Shown here: positions 10,008 to 18,465 of the stretch, one piece after another
How positions within the stretch are numbered: the first letter of the stretch is position 1
Layout: each line of letters begins with the position of its first letter
From: Helicobacter pylori
GTDB lineage: Bacteria; Campylobacterota; Campylobacteria; Campylobacterales; Helicobacteraceae
DNA: 64,000 nucleotides
NCBI RefSeq assembly: GCF_900120335.1
Contig: NZ_LT635477.1
Location: 1,240,001 to 1,304,000, forward strand
Direction: 5' to 3'
Translations under genes and position numbers: made by a program
Notes under the pieces: model-generated
What the model saw: the letters and a program-made list of their open reading frames with translations, nothing else
What the model was told of the DNA's origin: nothing
Databases searched by the model: none

Positions 10008-11546
10008 ATGCAGTTTTTACATGCGCATCTTTTAAGTGTGGTGATCTTTTTCCCCATGCTGAGCGCGCTATTAGCGTTCTTTATGAGCGATCAAGCGAGT
10101 AGGGCGTATGCGATCGTCATCGCCTTGATTGAATTGTTATTGGTCTTGTTGTTATGGCATGGGTTTGATGTTCAAACCGCAGGCATGCAGTTTGAAGAAA
10201 CGAAAGAATTAGCTTATCAAATTGGCGTGAATTACCATGTGGGCGTTGATGGCATCGCGCTCTTTTTGTTGCTTTTAAACGCTATTGTGGTGTTATTGTC
10301 CGTGATTTATGTCAAAGAGCGTCGTAAAGACTTTGCGATTTGTCTTTTATTGCTAGAGGGGATTTTGATGGGCGTGTTTTCTTCTCTTAATGTGATCTTT
10401 TTCTACGCTTTTTGGGAAATCTCGCTCTTGCCGGTCTTATACCTCATCGGTCGTTTTGGCCGTAATAACAAAATCTATTCTGGCATGAAGTTTTTCCTCT
10501 ACACCTTTTTAGCGTCGTTATGCATGCTTTTAGGCATTTTATACATCGGGTATGACTATGCGAATAATTACGGCATGATGAGTTTTGATATTTTAGACTG
10601 GTATCAGTTGAATTTTTCTAGCGGGATTAAAACCTGGCTCTTTGTGGCTTTCTTAATAGGGATTGCGGTTAAAATCCCGCTCTTTCCCTTACACACATGG
10701 CTGCCTTATGCGTATTCTAACGCCCCCACTTTAGGCTCTGTCATGCTTTCAGCCTTGCTTTCTAAAATGGGGACTTACGCCTTATTGCGCTTCTTGATCC
10801 CGCTTTTTCCTGAGCTTTCAGAGATTTATTTAACCCCCATAGCCATTGTGGCGCTGTGCATGATCATTTATGGAGGCTTTTTAGCTTACACCCAAAAAGA
10901 TTTAAAAACCCTCATCGCTTATAGCTCGTTCTCGCACATGGGAGTCGTGGTGCTTGGGGTTTTTTCTTTCAATGTTGAGGGGATTTCAGGGGCGGTGTTT
11001 ATGATGTTTGCGCATGGTATTATCGTCATGGGGCTATTCTTGCTCGCTGGCATCTTAGAAGAACGCACCAGCAGTTTAGAAATCGCTCGCTTTGGATCGA
11101 TCGCTAAAAGCGCTCCTGTTTTTGCCGCCTTTTTTATGATCGTTTTAATGGCGAACGTGGGCATGCCTTTAAGCATTGGTTTTGTAGGAGAGTTTTTGAG
11201 CTTGTTGGGGTTTTTTGCCACTTACCCTCTTTTGGCTATCATTGCCGGGACAAGCATCATTCTATCAGCGGTTTACATGCTCACTTCATATAAAAACGTG
11301 TTCTTTGGCAACTTAAAAACCGGGAACAACCAAATCAGCGTGTTTGAAGATTTAAACGCTCGTGAGGTAGGGGTTTTAAGCGTGATTTTAGCTTTGATTT
11401 TGATTTTAGGGATTTATCCTAAAATCCTTTTAAAACCGATTGAGCAAGGCTCTAAGCAGCTTTTAGAGGTGATAGAAATCCGCTCGCTCCCTTTTTTAGG
11501 TTCATTGGACACTAAGATAAAAGAGGTCTCTTATGTTAATAGATAG
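10008..11546 (+). CDS. nuoM: NADH-quinone oxidoreductase subunit M
   Basis: Second antiporter-like proton-pumping subunit, 512 residues. Shows FWEISLLPVLYLIG with the conserved Glu, the KIPLFPLHTWLPYAYSNAPTLGSV region with the functional lysine, KDLKTLIAYSSFSHMG, and FMMFAHGIIVMGLFLLAG. Three bases separate it from nuoL. Its 3' end overlaps nuoN by 14 bases. Confidence 0.98.
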   Translation: MQFLHAHLLSVVIFFPMLSALLAFFMSDQASRAYAIVIALIELLLVLLLWHGFDVQTAGMQFEETKELAYQIGVNYHVGVDGIALFLLLLNAIVVLLSVIYVKERRKDFAICLLLLEGILMGVFSSLNVIFFYAFWEISLLPVLYLIGRFGRNNKIYSGMKFFLYTFLASLCMLLGILYIGYDYANNYGMMSFDILDWYQLNFSSGIKTWLFVAFLIGIAVKIPLFPLHTWLPYAYSNAPTLGSVMLSALLSKMGTYALLRFLIPLFPELSEIYLTPIAIVALCMIIYGGFLAYTQKDLKTLIAYSSFSHMGVVVLGVFSFNVEGISGAVFMMFAHGIIVMGLFLLAGILEERTSSLEIARFGSIAKSAPVFAAFFMIVLMANVGMPLSIGFVGEFLSLLGFFATYPLLAIIAGTSIILSAVYMLTSYKNVFFGNLKTGNNQISVFEDLNAREVGVLSVILALILILGIYPKILLKPIEQGSKQLLEVIEIRSLPFLGSLDTKIKEVSYVNR

Positions 11547-13011
11547 TCTCCACATCTCTTTTGATAGCTTTAATTTTGAGAGCATTTTACCCATGCTGGT
11601 GTTGGTGTGTGGGGGGATTTTCACGCTCTTAATCAACGCTTTCACTTCCAGGTTTTCGCGCAATTTGAATGTGTTTTTATGCATGCTCTTTTTGGTTTTG
11701 GATTTTTTGGTGGTTTTAGGGTTAGAAGAGCAGGAAAACGCTTTTTTTGGGTTTTTAAGCCTAGATACTCTCTCGCTCATCTCTCAAAGCATTGTCTTAA
11801 TTTCAGCTTTTTTTCTCATTTTCTTAGCCCTTTCAAAAGAACGCTTCAACGAATTTCAGACCGCTGAATTTTATTCCCTATACTTGTTTATTGTCGCCGG
11901 CTTTCAGTTCATGGTTTCAAGCAACCATTTGTTGCTAATCCTTATTGGGTTAGAAACGGCGTCCTTGCCCCTTTGTGTGTTAATGGCGTTGAGCGATAAA
12001 CGCTACGGCTTAGAAGCAGGGATCAAGTATTTCACCATGGGGGCGATGGCGAGCGCGTTTTTTGCTATGGGCGCGATGGCTTTTTACTTGCTTACAGGGA
12101 GCTTGAATCTTGAAGTCATTACCCTATACTTACACACTGAGGGCATCACAAACCCCATGCTCTTTGCGATGGGCGCTATTTTTTTGATTGGAGCGATTGG
12201 CTTTAAGGTTTCTTTAGTGCCTTTCCATACCTGGATGCCTGATGTGTATGAGGGCAATAACCCAGTCTTTGCGAGCTATATTTCCATTGTGCCTAAAATC
12301 GCTGGCTTTGTGGTAGCGACTCGCCTTTTTGGGGCGTTTATAGACACTCATACCGCTTGGGTAGAAGACATTTTTTATGTTTTGATTCTTATGACCATCA
12401 CCATTCCTAATTTCATTGCTTTATGGCAAGAAGATGTCAAAAGGATGCTCGCTTATAGTTCTATTTCGCATTCTGGGTTCGCTTTAGCGTGCGTGTTTAT
12501 CCACACTGAAGATAGCCAACAAGCGATGTTTGTTTATTGGTTCATGTTCGCATTCACTTACATTGGGGCTTTTGGCCTTTTATGGCTCTTAAAAAGCCGG
12601 GAAAAAACATGGGATGAACGCTACGATCACCCCTATTCTAAATTCAACGGCCTTATCAAAACCCACCCCTTAGTGGCGATCTTGGGCGCTATTTTTGTTT
12701 TTGGGCTTGCAGGGATCCCGCCTTTTAGCGTGTTTTGGGGGAAATTTTTAGCCGTTGAAAGCGCGTTAGAGAGCAATCACATTCTTTTAGCGGTGGTGAT
12801 GTTAGTTAATAGCGCAGTGGCTGCGTTTTATTATTTCCGTTGGCTCGTGGCGATGTTTTTCAATAAGCCCTTACAAACCCAAAGCTACGCTCAAAACGAT
12901 ATTTACACCCAAAACGCTACCATGCCCATTTATGCGGTCGTTATTGCCATGGCGTTAGCGTGCTTGTTCTCTGTGTTTATGATGCGAGGGCTTTTAGAGT
13001 TTGTGGCCTAA
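11533..13011 (+). CDS. nuoN: NADH-quinone oxidoreductase subunit N
   Basis: Third antiporter-like proton-pumping subunit, 492 residues. Recognised by IGLETASLPLCVLMAL, IGFKVSLVPFHTWMPDVYEG (TM7 lysine and His), EDVKRMLAYSSISHSGF and GIPPFSVFWGKF. It begins inside nuoM and ends inside the start region of pflA, so transcription probably continues into the flagellar gene. Confidence 0.98.
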   Translation: MLIDSLHISFDSFNFESILPMLVLVCGGIFTLLINAFTSRFSRNLNVFLCMLFLVLDFLVVLGLEEQENAFFGFLSLDTLSLISQSIVLISAFFLIFLALSKERFNEFQTAEFYSLYLFIVAGFQFMVSSNHLLLILIGLETASLPLCVLMALSDKRYGLEAGIKYFTMGAMASAFFAMGAMAFYLLTGSLNLEVITLYLHTEGITNPMLFAMGAIFLIGAIGFKVSLVPFHTWMPDVYEGNNPVFASYISIVPKIAGFVVATRLFGAFIDTHTAWVEDIFYVLILMTITIPNFIALWQEDVKRMLAYSSISHSGFALACVFIHTEDSQQAMFVYWFMFAFTYIGAFGLLWLLKSREKTWDERYDHPYSKFNGLIKTHPLVAILGAIFVFGLAGIPPFSVFWGKFLAVESALESNHILLAVVMLVNSAVAAFYYFRWLVAMFFNKPLQTQSYAQNDIYTQNATMPIYAVVIAMALACLFSVFMMRGLLEFVA

Positions 13012-15406
13012 GTCAAAAATCTTTCTTTTAATGGGCTTACTCTCCCATTCACTCAACGCTTTAAGCCTCACGCTCACGCAAGGCAAAGAAGGGGGGGAAG
13101 ATTTTTCGGTTTTAACCTTACGAAACGATAAGGCGTTTTCTTGCTCTTACATTAATGAAAAACCGCCGAGCGGGATTGAAGCGTCTTTATCTATTATACA
13201 CGCTAAACGCCCCATAGAATGCGTGATAGATTCTATTCCTAAAGAGGGCTTTACCCCTTTAGAAAACGCTTTTTTCAATATCACCTATTCTATGCGCCAG
13301 CAACAATTCATTTTACACATCAAACCCAAAGTGATGCGAAGACTCACCCTTTTTTCTTTTGATAGGGATTATAAAAAAGCGATTCCCCTTTTTGTGGAAA
13401 ACGACGCTAAAGCCAAGATGTGGCAAATCATAGGCTATGATCAAAAAATCCCTTTTTTGAGCGAAAAAGACAACGCTCAAAAAGGCTTGAATTTCCCCAT
13501 TACCATTAAAGACGCTCAAACCCCTATCATTCAAGAGCTGGATGTGAATAACAAACCCCTACTCACCACAAAGGGCTATGATTTAAACGCCTATTTAGAG
13601 GCTAAAAAACAAATGGATTCGCAAGCCTATTTTGACGCCTTACGCACGATCAGCCGTGCGTTTAAAAATTACCCTCAAACGATTTTTAAAAAAGACTTGT
13701 ATTTATTGGAAATTATCGCATTAGGTAAATTAGGCATTAAAAAATCCTTACTCATAGATATTGGCACCCAATGGATTAAAAATTACCCGACTGACCCCAA
13801 TATCCCTGAAGCGTTATACTATGTCGCCAAAGCTTTAGATGAAAACAACAATTACAAACAGGCCATGCGCTATTACAAACGCATTCTTTTAGAATACAAA
13901 AACTCCCGCTACGCTCCCTTAGCCCAGATGCGTTTAGCCATTGAAGCGGCTGAAGCTTCTGATTTGAGCAGCGCTAGCATGCTTTTTAAAGAAGCTTTTT
14001 CCAACGCCAAAGACAAAGAGAGCGCGAGTGAAATCGCGCTTAATTGGGCTGAAGCAGAGATAAACTATCAAAACTTTAATAACGCTAAATACCTCATTGA
14101 TAAGGTGGTTCAATCCAACCCTGATTATCTTTCTATGCATAGCGAATCAGCCCTAGACTTGCTCAAGTTATTGAAAAAAAACCAGATGAATGAAAGCGCG
14201 ATTGAAATCGCTCAATTGCTCCTCAATCAAGATGATGATGTGAAAGCTAAAGAGCAAGCACTCTATGATTTAGGGGCGTTGTATGCAAGGATCAAGGACT
14301 TTAAAAACGCCCACCTTTATAATTTGCGATATTTGCAAGACCATGCGGAATTGGAGCGGGCTTCTGTCGTTAGAGCGCGCGATGAAAAAGCCCTTTTTTC
14401 AATGGAAGGGAACACGCAAGAAAAAATCGCCCACTACGATAAAATCATTCAAAATTTCCCTAATTCTAATGAAGCCCAAAAGGCTTTAGAGTTGAAAGCC
14501 CAACTCTTGTTTGACAATAAGCGCTATGCTGAAGTGTTAGGCATGCAAAAAAATTTGCCTAAAGATTCTCCTTTAATCCAAAAAACGCTCAATGTCCTTG
14601 CTAAAACCCCATTAGAGGATCATCGTTGCGAAGAAGCTTTAAAATACTTATCCCAAATCACCGCCTTTGAATTTACCCCCAAAGAAGAAATCCAAGCCTT
14701 TGATTGCTTGTATTTCGCATCGCTTAAAGAAAAAGCGCAAATTATTGCCCTAAACGCTTTAAAAGCGGCTAAAACCCCTAGCGAGAAATTAACATGGCTT
14801 TATCGTTTGGGGCGCAATTACTACCGCTTAGGGGATTTTAAAAATTCCACTCTGGCTTCTAAAGACGCCTTAATCCTCGCTCAAAACTTAAATAAAAAAG
14901 AGTTTTATGATATTGCTTTTGTGTTATTTTCAGATTACATGCAAAGTAATGAAAAAGAATTGGCCCTCAATTTGCATGCGTTTTTAGAAAAGCATTTCAA
15001 AGACGATAAACGCATGGCGTTAGTTTATTTTAAATTGCTAGAGAATGAAAAAGACCCTAAAAGCGTCAAAATTTATGCCACAAGCTTGCTCAAACTCCAA
15101 GACACTTACAAGGACTATTCTTACACGCCCTTTAGTGAATTTGCCCTTATTGACGCTTACAGAACCACCAAAGACTATTCAAAAGCGTTAGAAACGCTAG
15201 ACAAACTCTTAAACCGCAGGCTTTCTTTAGAAGATCACCAAAAAGCCTTATACTTGCAATCCAGCTTATTGGATTTAACCAATCAAAAAGCAAAATCCAA
15301 AGCCAGTTTAGAAAAATGCGTTCAGTTAAAACAAAAAGATCGAACAAACGCATGGCAGAATTTATGCGAACAGGGTTTAAATTTATTCAAAAACAAGGAG
15401 TCATGA
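13001..15406 (+). CDS. pflA: Paralysed-flagellum protein A (flagellar motor scaffold)
   Basis: An 801-residue secreted protein with a hydrophobic N-terminal signal (FLLMGLLSHSLNALS) and a large alpha-helical part with TPR-like repeats (for example residues 260-420, YYVAKALDENNNYKQAMRYYKR). In Campylobacter and Helicobacter PflA is a periplasmic scaffold of the flagellar motor needed for rotation, working with PflB and the stator. The start is uncertain: TTG at 13001 sits inside the end of nuoN; ATG at 13031 would still leave a signal-like helix. A weak promoter cannot be excluded, but the overlap suggests read-through from nuo. Confidence 0.9.
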   Translation: MWPKSKIFLLMGLLSHSLNALSLTLTQGKEGGEDFSVLTLRNDKAFSCSYINEKPPSGIEASLSIIHAKRPIECVIDSIPKEGFTPLENAFFNITYSMRQQQFILHIKPKVMRRLTLFSFDRDYKKAIPLFVENDAKAKMWQIIGYDQKIPFLSEKDNAQKGLNFPITIKDAQTPIIQELDVNNKPLLTTKGYDLNAYLEAKKQMDSQAYFDALRTISRAFKNYPQTIFKKDLYLLEIIALGKLGIKKSLLIDIGTQWIKNYPTDPNIPEALYYVAKALDENNNYKQAMRYYKRILLEYKNSRYAPLAQMRLAIEAAEASDLSSASMLFKEAFSNAKDKESASEIALNWAEAEINYQNFNNAKYLIDKVVQSNPDYLSMHSESALDLLKLLKKNQMNESAIEIAQLLLNQDDDVKAKEQALYDLGALYARIKDFKNAHLYNLRYLQDHAELERASVVRARDEKALFSMEGNTQEKIAHYDKIIQNFPNSNEAQKALELKAQLLFDNKRYAEVLGMQKNLPKDSPLIQKTLNVLAKTPLEDHRCEEALKYLSQITAFEFTPKEEIQAFDCLYFASLKEKAQIIALNALKAAKTPSEKLTWLYRLGRNYYRLGDFKNSTLASKDALILAQNLNKKEFYDIAFVLFSDYMQSNEKELALNLHAFLEKHFKDDKRMALVYFKLLENEKDPKSVKIYATSLLKLQDTYKDYSYTPFSEFALIDAYRTTKDYSKALETLDKLLNRRLSLEDHQKALYLQSSLLDLTNQKAKSKASLEKCVQLKQKDRTNAWQNLCEQGLNLFKNKES

Positions 15407-16786
15407 ATGGACATTAGCATTTTTAGAGAATACGATATTAGAGGCATTTACCCCACCACTTTAGATGAAAATACGGCTTTTAGTATCGGCGTGGAGTTGG
15501 GGAAAATCATGCGAGAATACGATAAAAGCGTGTTTGTAGGGCATGACGCAAGGGTGCATGGGCGCTTTTTATTTGAAGCTTTGAGCGCGGGGTTGCAATC
15601 AAGCGGCTTAAAAGTGTATGATTTAGGGCTAATCCCCACACCGGTAGCGTATTTTGTGGCCTTTAATGAAATCAATGGCATTCAATGCCCTAATTCCATC
15701 ATGATCACTGGCTCTCACAACCCCAAAGAATACAACGGCTTTAAAATCACGCTCAACCAAAACCCGTTTTATGGCAAGGACATTCAGGCTTTAAAAGACA
15801 CGCTTTTAAACGCAAAGCATGAAATAAAACCCCTAAAAGAAACACCAGAGAAAGTCAATGCCCTAGAAGCGTATCAGCGCTATTTGATCAAGGATTTTCA
15901 GCATTTAAAAAATCTTAAATACAAAATCGCCTTAGATTTTGGTAATGGCGTGGGAGCGTTAGGGTTAGAGCCGATTTTAAAGGCTTTAAACATTGATTTT
16001 AGCAGCCTTTATAGCGACCCTGATGGGAATTTCCCTAACCACCACCCAGATCCTAGCGAAGCGAAAAACTTAAAAGATTTAGAAAAACACATGCGAGAAA
16101 ACGCTATTTTAATAGGCTTTGCTTTTGATGGCGATGCGGATAGGATTGCGATGCTAAGCTCTCATCATATTTATGCGGGCGATGAATTAGCGATTTTATT
16201 CGCTAAACGCTTGCATGCTCAAGGCATCACCCCCTTTGTGATAGGCGAAGTCAAATGTTCTCAAGTGATGTATAACGCAATCAATACTTTTGGTAAGACG
16301 CTCATGTATAAAACCGGGCATAGCAATTTAAAAATCAAGCTCAAAGAAATCAACGCGCATTTTGCGGCTGAAATGAGCGGGCATATCTTTTTTAAAGAAC
16401 GCTATTTTGGCTATGATGACGCTCTTTATGCATGCTTAAGGGCTTTAGAATTATTGCTTGAACAAACCCCAAGCGATTTGGAAAACACCATTAAAAACCT
16501 CCCCTATTCCTACACCACGCCTGAAGAAAAAATCGCCGTGAGCGAAGAAGAAAAATTTGAAATCATTCATAACTTACAAGAAGCGCTTAAAAACCCGCCA
16601 AGCCATTTCCCTACAATCAAAGAAATCATCAGCATTGATGGCGTGAGAGTGGTTTTTGAACATGGCTTTGGGCTTATTCGCGCAAGCAACACCACCCCCT
16701 ATTTAGTCAGCCGCTTTGAAGGCAAGGATGAAACAACGGCGTTGGAATATAAAAGGGCGTTGCTTGGGTTATTAGAAAAACTTTAA
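15407..16786 (+). CDS. algC: Phosphomannomutase/phosphoglucomutase
   Basis: Alpha-D-phosphohexomutase of 459 residues that interconverts hexose 1- and 6-phosphates, supplying sugar nucleotides for LPS. The phosphoserine loop TGSHNPKEYNG carries Ser103; the metal loop DGDADR carries Asp241, 243 and 245; the sugar-binding EMSGHIFF loop follows near residue 327. It starts right after the pflA stop, with AAGGAG upstream, and is probably cotranscribed. Whether mannose or glucose phosphate is the main substrate cannot be told from sequence. Confidence 0.95.
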   Translation: MDISIFREYDIRGIYPTTLDENTAFSIGVELGKIMREYDKSVFVGHDARVHGRFLFEALSAGLQSSGLKVYDLGLIPTPVAYFVAFNEINGIQCPNSIMITGSHNPKEYNGFKITLNQNPFYGKDIQALKDTLLNAKHEIKPLKETPEKVNALEAYQRYLIKDFQHLKNLKYKIALDFGNGVGALGLEPILKALNIDFSSLYSDPDGNFPNHHPDPSEAKNLKDLEKHMRENAILIGFAFDGDADRIAMLSSHHIYAGDELAILFAKRLHAQGITPFVIGEVKCSQVMYNAINTFGKTLMYKTGHSNLKIKLKEINAHFAAEMSGHIFFKERYFGYDDALYACLRALELLLEQTPSDLENTIKNLPYSYTTPEEKIAVSEEEKFEIIHNLQEALKNPPSHFPTIKEIISIDGVRVVFEHGFGLIRASNTTPYLVSRFEGKDETTALEYKRALLGLLEKL

Positions 16787-16789
16787 AAT

Positions 16790-16826
16790 AGAGCTTGGGA
16801 TAATCTCATTTCATATCCCTTGCTCT
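16790..16826 (+). terminator. Hairpin just after algC
   Basis: Four bases after the algC stop, AGAGC pairs with GCTCT and GGGATA with TATCCC across an internal TT/TT loop; the hairpin loop is 11 bases. The downstream side is A-rich rather than a clean T-run, so this may be a weak terminator or an RNA 3'-end stabiliser of the nuo-pflA-algC transcript. Confidence 0.5.
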
Positions 16827-16914
16827 TAAAAATATTGGATCAATTAAATAAGTTGCTTTAAAACCACACATAAAATCATAAGATCTCAAATTTTTTTTGC
16901 ACTATTTAAGCTAA

Positions 16915-16938
16915 GTTGAAGTTGAAGTTGAAGTTGAC
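16915..16938. repeat. GTTGAA hexamer, four tandem units
   Basis: Three exact GTTGAA units and a fourth reading GTTGAC, directly abutting a TATACT hexamer. Six-base units of this kind can change copy number by slippage; because the tract ends where a -10 element starts, length change would shift upstream promoter contacts for the genes at 17003 onward. Confidence 0.75.
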
Positions 16939-16944
16939 TATACT
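16939..16944 (+). promoter_or_regulatory. Possible -10 element of the 17003 island
   Basis: TATACT matches the H. pylori -10 pattern; a -35 is not essential in this species. It lies about 58 bases before the ATG at 17003. No transcription start is seen directly. Confidence 0.35.
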
Positions 16945-16977
16945 ACCGCATGTTATCTAGGTTAGATTAGCAAAACC

Positions 16978-16992
16978 AAAAAAAAAAAAAAA
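16978..16992. repeat. Poly-A tract of 15 immediately before a ribosome-binding site
   Basis: Fifteen consecutive A residues run into GGAAG, the ribosome-binding site of the gene starting at 17003. Long homopolymers in H. pylori are hot spots for slipped-strand change; here length change would alter the leader, not the reading frame. Confidence 0.85.
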
Positions 16993-17002
16993 GGAAGTTA
17001 GC

Positions 17003-17250
17003 ATGGGTGATAAAAAAAGTAACACCATTAAATGCAATGGCATTGAAGTTCTTAGAAAACTTCTTGAACTCTTGGGTTTTTCAAGCACAACGAAACCAAA
17101 TGGGCAAGTCGTCATAGTCGTGATGGAGAGATTGTCAATACCTACGAAACAAAAACAATTATGTTTCAGTGTAAAACAGAAACAGAAAGCGCGATTCGAA
17201 CATTAGTGGATGGCATTAACCAACTTACTAAAAATAGCGAAAGAGAATAG
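17003..17250 (+). pseudogene. Small hypothetical gene broken by a frameshift
   Basis: The first frame begins at ATG 17003 (MGDKKSNTIKCNGIEVL...) behind a good AGGAAG site and stays open to 17206, but its last 30 residues look non-coding. From about 17113 the neighbouring frame reads as a convincing protein (SRDGEIVNTYETKTIMFQ then SAIRTLVDGINQLTKNSERE) and ends in TAG at 17248-17250. Joined, the two parts give a protein of about 82 residues, so a one-base loss (or two-base gain) near 17085-17130 is the simplest explanation. No family recognised. It could instead be two overlapping short ORFs. Confidence 0.6.
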
Positions 17251-17282
17251 ATACTAAACCATAACATACGGAGAAATTTCAA

Positions 17283-17435
17283 ATGACACAAGAAGATTTT
17301 AAACAAGCAGTTGAGAACATTGAAAATAAACATCAAGTTAAATTGATTCTTGAAGCAAGCGGTTGCAAAAGTTTTTATCCAACATGCGATAATGACACAT
17401 GTAAAATAGATGCACCAGAATGCGAGAAAGGTTAG
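17283..17435 (+). CDS. Hypothetical protein, 50 residues, four cysteines
   Basis: ATG at 17283 follows a GGAG site about ten bases upstream. The product starts MTQEDFKQAVENIENKHQV and ends in a Cys-containing tail (GCKSFYPTC, DTCKIDAPEC), with four cysteines that could bind metal or form disulphides. It overlaps the next ORF by 26 bases if that begins at 17410. Low G+C and placement in the accessory island suggest recent acquisition. No family recognised. Confidence 0.6.
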   Translation: MTQEDFKQAVENIENKHQVKLILEASGCKSFYPTCDNDTCKIDAPECEKG

Positions 17436-18096
17436 TAAGGTTTTGCAAACCACGAATGCTGAGTTTCTTGGTTTTTTAAAAAAATTAAACTACCAAGTTC
17501 ATAATTATAGAACTTCTAGTCCCTTTAGACTAGAAGAAGTGATTAAAGACCGCACAATGTTAAAAAAACATGCTAGCGAGATAGAAAATCTAGCTCATTC
17601 TTCACCATTTTTCTTAAAAAAAGTGGGTGATAAATGGGAAAAAACTTATAGAATTGAAAAAATAGCTCAAAGAACCTTAAAAGAATTGCAAAAAGATAAT
17701 TTGCATAAGCAAGATATAGAGATGCTAGAGGATAACTCTCTCATTCTACACCAAGAATTTGAGCGTTGGCTAAATACCAAACATCAAGGAATGATTCCTA
17801 CAATTATAGATAAATATTGGCATAATTTTATCATCTATACTTACGAGCATCAGTCTTGGTGTTTAGACAAGCATAATCGTTTTATCCATCATCTCCCTAC
17901 TCCAGAATACGAAAAAGAAAGCTCTGATAATCTTGATAATTTAAAGAGTATTGCATATTATTTCAAATCCTACCAACAACAATACCCCCTAGATAGAAAT
18001 ATCCTACTTTATAATTTTCCATACAGATTACTCTACCAAGAAAAATCTTTTGAGACAATAAAAGCAATTATTATAGAGTTTAGCAATCTTGTATAA
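17410..18096 (+). CDS. GRDP-like (glycine-rich-domain-protein family) hypothetical protein
   Basis: Up to 228 residues, soluble, Lys/Glu/Tyr-rich. Residues 134-163 contain DKYWHNFIIYT, then a Cys at 151 and FIHHLPTP: this D..WH..I..T...(x)C...IHH.P pattern is the hallmark of proteins related to plant glycine-rich-domain proteins, whose biochemical function is unknown. Start is uncertain: ATG 17410 has no clear ribosome-binding site and lies inside the 50-residue ORF; TTG 17443 follows AAGG closely. The AT-rich base composition differs from the nuo and trp neighbours, which supports accessory origin. Family assignment is by motif only. Confidence 0.65.
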   Translation: MHQNARKVSKVLQTTNAEFLGFLKKLNYQVHNYRTSSPFRLEEVIKDRTMLKKHASEIENLAHSSPFFLKKVGDKWEKTYRIEKIAQRTLKELQKDNLHKQDIEMLEDNSLILHQEFERWLNTKHQGMIPTIIDKYWHNFIIYTYEHQSWCLDKHNRFIHHLPTPEYEKESSDNLDNLKSIAYYFKSYQQQYPLDRNILLYNFPYRLLYQEKSFETIKAIIIEFSNLV

Positions 18097-18103
18097 GCTT
18101 GCT

Positions 18104-18230
18104 AGTTTTTGATACACCAACACCACCGATTTAGACGCAGAGCTAAAGCGAGATTTGCTCCCCTTTAAAACTAGGTAAAGTAAAAGGGGTTTCTAGCACC
18201 CTAAAAAGACCATAATCGCTTATGACTTGG
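18104..18230 (-). pseudogene. Inverted, internally deleted fragment of thiN
   Basis: Read on the minus strand, this stretch matches the intact thiamine pyrophosphokinase gene of the same window in two blocks: thiN 31196-31282 (about 82 of 87 bases identical by eye) and thiN 31402-31443 (about 37 of 42). The 119 bases between the blocks are missing, which breaks the frame. It is therefore a dead relic of a second thiN copy, lying in opposite orientation 13 kb away. Confidence 0.85.
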
Positions 18231-18465
18231 TATGTGTGAAACTGCCCCTTGCTAAAGCAAAGGGCTTCCTAACTAGAACCCTCTAATAAAAATCAGTCTT
18301 TTTTATTATCAAAATACCTGCGATTTTAAGCCGCTATCAACCACACTGCAAGGCTATCTCTTGTTGTCAGACTTATGGCGGTATTTTCTACGCTAACACC
18401 ATAACGCACATATAATAAAGCTTGATAATTTTTAGTCTTTTGATGCAACAAAGCCTAAAAGCCCT
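18231..18465. other. Non-coding stretch between the thiN relic and trpA
   Basis: No convincing gene. It contains a hairpin at 18244-18265 (GCCC/GGGC and TTGC/GCAA around TAAA, one C-A mismatch) of the sort found at ends of IS200/IS605-type elements, but no transposase remnant was recognised. Bases 18301-18350 resemble 28471-28520 at about 60-65% by eye, possibly another displaced scrap of the 28-31 kb region, possibly chance. Confidence 0.45.
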
